Source of the DNA: Serratia plymuthica
GTDB taxonomy: Bacteria > Pseudomonadota > Gammaproteobacteria > Enterobacterales > Enterobacteriaceae
Length of the DNA: 64,000 bases
Direction of reading: 5' to 3'
Assembly (NCBI RefSeq): GCF_018336935.1
Contig: NZ_CP068771.1
Coordinates: 2,232,001-2,296,000 of the forward strand
The position numbers and the translations under genes were made by a program. Of this stretch, positions 61,234 to 64,000 are shown one piece after another. The notes below the pieces were generated by a model. The model did not search any database. It was not told the origin of the DNA and saw nothing but the letters and a program-made list of their open reading frames with translations. Positions within the stretch are counted from its first letter, which is position 1; each line of letters starts with the position of its first letter.

Positions 61234-62373
61234 TTAACCTTTGAAGATTAACTTCGAGTTGGCGGAGTTGCGAAAACGCAGTTGCTCAATCCCGATTTGC
61301 GTATGGTTGGCGGCCTCGCGTGCGGCCAGTATGGTGCCATGGTGTGGTGATTTGGAGCACACTGGGTCGGCATTTTGGGCGTCGCCGGTCAGCATGAACG
61401 CCTGGCAGCGACAACCGCCGTAATCTTTCTCTTTCTCGGGGCAGGAACGGCATGGCTCCGGCATCCAGTCATAACCCCGATAGCGGTTAAAACCAAAGGA
61501 GTGATACCAAATGTGTTGCAAGTCATGTTCCAGCACCGAAGGGAACTTCACCGGCAATTGACGCGCGCTGTGGCAGGGCAACGCCATGCCTTCCGGCGTC
61601 ACGCTCAAAAAGATCGCGCCCCAGCCGCCCATGCACCCTTTAGGCCGCTCTTCGTAATAATCGGGCGTGACGAACAGCAGGTTCGCCAGATTACCGCTGT
61701 CGCGCATTTTTTCGCGGTAACGCTTCACGACCTCTTCCGCACGCGCAATTTGTTCGCGGGTCGGCAGCAGGCCCTCGCGATTTAACTGCGCCCAGCCATA
61801 GAACTGACAGGTCGCCAGTTCGACATCGTCGGCTTCCAGTTGAATGGCCAGCTCAATAATGCGGTCTATTTGATCGATATTGTGGCGATGCAGCACGAAG
61901 TTGAGCACCATCGGATAACCGAGCGCCTTAACCGCTTTCGCCATCGCCAGTTTTTGCTGGAATGCCTTGGCGGATCCCGCCAGTGCGGCATTCAGCGTTT
62001 CATCGCTGGCTTGAAAACTGATCTGGATATGGTCCAAGCCGGCGTCCGCGAAGGTTTGCAGTTTTTTCTCGGTCAGGCCGATGCCGGAGGTGATCAGGTT
62101 GGTGTAAAAGCCCAGATCGCGCGCGGCGGCGATCAGCTCGGGCAGATCCTGGCGCACCAGCGGCTCGCCGCCGGAAAAGCCCAATTGTACGCTGCCCATC
62201 GCCCGAGCCTGGCGGAACACCTCTATCCACTGTTCGGTGGTCAGCTCTTGCTCCTGGGCGGCAAAATCGAGCGGATTAGAACAGTAGGGACATTGCAACG
62301 GGCAACGGTAAGTCAGCTCCGCCAACAGCCAGAGCGGAGGATTTACCGCAGGGGCGGCGGTTATGTCAGTCAC
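61234..62373 (-). CDS. pqqE: PqqE, radical SAM enzyme crosslinking PqqA
   Basis: A 379-residue radical SAM protein with the 4Fe-4S motif [11 protein letters not shown] (Cys24, Cys28, Cys31), [12 protein letters not shown], and a SPASM-like Cys-rich C-terminus ([19 protein letters not shown]). It forms the Glu-Tyr carbon-carbon crosslink in PqqA, helped by PqqD. It overlaps the pqqD end by eight bases. Confidence 0.95.
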   Translation of the reverse strand: MTDITAAPAVNPPLWLLAELTYRCPLQCPYCSNPLDFAAQEQELTTEQWIEVFRQARAMGSVQLGFSGGEPLVRQDLPELIAAARDLGFYTNLITSGIGLTEKKLQTFADAGLDHIQISFQASDETLNAALAGSAKAFQQKLAMAKAVKALGYPMVLNFVLHRHNIDQIDRIIELAIQLEADDVELATCQFYGWAQLNREGLLPTREQIARAEEVVKRYREKMRDSGNLANLLFVTPDYYEERPKGCMGGWGAIFLSVTPEGMALPCHSARQLPVKFPSVLEHDLQHIWYHSFGFNRYRGYDWMPEPCRSCPEKEKDYGGCRCQAFMLTGDAQNADPVCSKSPHHGTILAAREAANHTQIGIEQLRFRNSANSKLIFKG

Positions 62374-62644
62374 GGAAAATCACCCATTTTTGCGCATAGG
62401 CGCGTTGGAAAAACTCGACTACGTCGTCCGCCAACCCCGGCGCCTCTGGGAAACGGGCATTCAGTTGGCCGATGATGTCATTCAGCGTCGATTTGCCATC
62501 GACCAGTTGCAAAATGAGTGCGGCGCTTTCATTCAGTTTCGCCATGCCCTCCGGATAGAGAATGACATGGCTGTTTTGCACGGCTTCCCACTGCAGGCGA
62601 TAACCGCGCCGGAATAGCGGGGTTTGTTCTCGGTTCAGCGTCAT
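62366..62644 (-). CDS. pqqD: PqqD, PqqA-binding chaperone
   Basis: A 92-residue winged-helix RRE protein ([20 protein letters not shown], then [20 protein letters not shown]), the usual length of free-standing PqqD. It presents the PqqA peptide to PqqE. Its ATG shares one base with the pqqC stop (TAATG), and its end overlaps pqqE by eight bases, so the three genes are translationally coupled. Confidence 0.94.
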   Translation of the reverse strand: MTLNREQTPLFRRGYRLQWEAVQNSHVILYPEGMAKLNESAALILQLVDGKSTLNDIIGQLNARFPEAPGLADDVVEFFQRAYAQKWVIFRD

Positions 62645-63399
62645 TACACCAATCTCCGGTTATGCCATACCCGCGCATCGGTCACGCAGTGGTAAGGGCG
62701 CCTGTTAAGGGTATAAGCCATGCTCATGGCATCCAACATGCTCCAGAGGATATCCAGTTTGAATTGCAGGATCTCAAGCATGCGCTGTTGTTTCTCTACG
62801 GTATCGCAATAATCCAGCGCCAGCGCCAACCCGTGTTCAACGTCGCGGTTGGCTTGCCCCAGACGGCTGCGGAAGTAATCGTAACCTTCGGCATCAATCC
62901 ACGGATAATGCTGCGGCCAGCTATCAAGACGCGACTGGTGGATTTGCGGCGCAAACAGTTCGGTCAGCGAACTGCATGCCGCTTCTTGCCAGCATGCGCG
63001 GCGAGCGAAGTTGACGTAAGCATCCACCGCGAAGCGCACGCCCGGCAATACCAATTCCTCGGACAGCAGGACGTCGCGCTCAAGGCCCACCGCCTCGCCG
63101 AGGCGCAGCCAGGCTTCAATTCCGCCTTCGCTACCGTCGTATCCATCGTGATCGAGAATGCGCTGCACCCATTTGCGCCGCGTTTGCGGGTGCGGACAGT
63201 TAGCCATGATCGCCGCATCCTTGATCGGGATGCTGGTCTGATAATAAAAGCGGTTAGCCACCCAACCCTGGATCTGTTCCCGCGTCGCTTCACCCTTGTG
63301 CATCGCGATGTGATACGGGTGATGGATATGATAATAGGCGCCTTTGGCGCGCAGCGCCGCTTCGAACTCCGGCGCCGAAAGTGGCTGTTGTTGTGTCAT
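62644..63399 (-). CDS. pqqC: PqqC, final PQQ oxidase
   Basis: A 251-residue helical protein, matching the Klebsiella PqqC length, with [40 protein letters not shown] and [20 protein letters not shown]. It performs the last ring closure and eight-electron oxidation without a cofactor. The ATG at 63399 is chosen over a GTG three codons earlier because AGGTGAG is correctly spaced for it. It follows pqqB closely. Confidence 0.95.
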   Translation of the reverse strand: MTQQQPLSAPEFEAALRAKGAYYHIHHPYHIAMHKGEATREQIQGWVANRFYYQTSIPIKDAAIMANCPHPQTRRKWVQRILDHDGYDGSEGGIEAWLRLGEAVGLERDVLLSEELVLPGVRFAVDAYVNFARRACWQEAACSSLTELFAPQIHQSRLDSWPQHYPWIDAEGYDYFRSRLGQANRDVEHGLALALDYCDTVEKQQRMLEILQFKLDILWSMLDAMSMAYTLNRRPYHCVTDARVWHNRRLV

Positions 63400-63408
63400 G
63401 GTACTCAC

Positions 63409-64000
63409 CTACAATTCGATGTTCATCCCGTCCCAACTCACTTCAATGCCGGCGTCGGTCAGGCTTTGGCGCTCGGCGGAGTCTTCGTCAAGAATGGGAT
63501 TGGTATTGTTAATATGGATCAGGATCTTGCGTTTGGCCGGCAGGTTGCCGAGCAAGGCCGCCAGACCCTGTTCTTCCGCCAGCGCCAGATGGCCCATGTC
63601 TTTGCCGGTATTGTGGCCGACGCCGAGGTTAGCCAACTCATTGTCGCGCCACAACGTACCGTCGATCAGCAGGCAATCTGCGCGCTGTAGCCACGGGAGC
63701 AGCGCGTCGTCCGGCTCGCCGAGGCCGGGCGCGTAGAGCAGGCTGGTGCCGCGCAGCTTATCTTCAATAAACAGGGCGACGTTGTGGCCTGGCAGCGGGC
63801 GATTGCGGTAGCGGGAATACGGCGGCGCATTGCTCAGGAGCGGTATCGCGGTGAAGCGGATCGTCGGGCAAACCGCCGTCTGGAACGATTCCAGCGGAAC
63901 GACAGGGTGATGAATCAAGCCGCCATTCCAATGCGACAGCATGGTAAATACCGGGAAACCGGTGTTGAGATCGTCGTGAACTTCACGGGTACACCAAACG
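63409..64000 (-). CDS. pqqB: PqqB, metallo-beta-lactamase-fold protein, N-terminal part outside window
   Basis: About 197 C-terminal residues of PqqB are present, in the frame that reads [20 protein letters not shown] at the window edge and then [10 protein letters not shown]. The full protein is about 300 residues. Blocks [32 protein letters not shown] and [19 protein letters not shown] are typical. PqqB is a metallo-hydrolase-fold oxygenase or hydroxylase acting late in PQQ synthesis. The 5' end and pqqA lie beyond base 64000. Confidence 0.94.
   Translation of the reverse strand, partial: VWCTREVHDDLNTGFPVFTMLSHWNGGLIHHPVVPLESFQTAVCPTIRFTAIPLLSNAPPYSRYRNRPLPGHNVALFIEDKLRGTSLLYAPGLGEPDDALLPWLQRADCLLIDGTLWRDNELANLGVGHNTGKDMGHLALAEEQGLAALLGNLPAKRKILIHINNTNPILDEDSAERQSLTDAGIEVSWDGMNIEL

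Overview
The window looks like chromosomal DNA from a GC-rich member of the Enterobacterales, most probably Serratia. This is inferred from close matches to remembered enterobacterial families (hcxA/ybdH, yqhA, the 32-residue yoaK small protein, pqqBCDEF next to gcd) together with a Dickeya-like galactan (gan) locus. No rRNA, tRNA, CRISPR array, insertion sequence or prophage was recognised. The window is metabolic and regulatory accessory chromosome, with many transporter or oxidoreductase genes paired with a divergent regulator.

Layout. 1-13.8 kb: end of a serine hydrolase, two MFS exporters, a lipoprotein, a DHFR-like/VOC pair, a hairpin-rich non-coding block (about 4.69-5.18 kb), a sugar-binding protein paired with an LVIVD propeller protein, hcxA, an SDR/TetR pair, a secreted DJ-1/PfpI protein and a LysR/quinone-oxidoreductase pair. 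13.8-25.2 kb: a complete galactan-utilisation locus (ganK, ganEFG, GH53 endogalactanase, GH42 galactosidase, a solo PTS EIIB domain, LamB-like porin ganL, LacI-type ganR). 25.2-30.1 kb: TetR/MFS pair, a ribbon-helix-helix protein, a FabZ-like dehydratase with a spermidine-synthase-like methyltransferase, yqhA and a SelT/W/H-type protein. 30.1-35.1 kb: a sigma-54 activator divergent from a dehydrogenase / sugar isomerase / periplasmic binding protein operon, with a good -24/-12 promoter and a perfect 10-bp-arm inverted repeat upstream. 35.1-42.1 kb: MFS/LysR pair, then a dimethylargininase with a histidine/arginine-type ABC transporter lacking its ATPase, an Lrp regulator and an AstE-like deacylase. 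42.1-50.3 kb: yoaK and a small Trp/Tyr-rich protein, a zinc peptidase, an alcohol/aldehyde dehydrogenase operon with its divergent AcoR-like sigma-54 activator, and a TetR/MDR pair. 50.3-56 kb: orphan amino-acid-binding protein, AraC/EamA pair, an oxidoreductase gene remnant and a PAS-PAS-GGDEF-EAL protein. 56.2-64 kb: PQQ-dependent glucose dehydrogenase gcd and pqqFEDCB, with pqqB cut by the window end.

How the genes work together. The gan genes form one pathway: porin GanL admits galactan, periplasmic GH53 cuts it, GanEFG-K imports oligosaccharides and cytoplasmic GH42 releases galactose, under GanR and probably CRP. The pqq genes make the cofactor that Gcd needs to oxidise periplasmic glucose to gluconate. 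The two sigma-54 loci each carry activator, enhancer-like repeats and a -24/-12 element, so their wiring is readable directly from sequence. Functions of the orphan binding proteins, the hairpin-rich block and the DDAH cluster are inferences.
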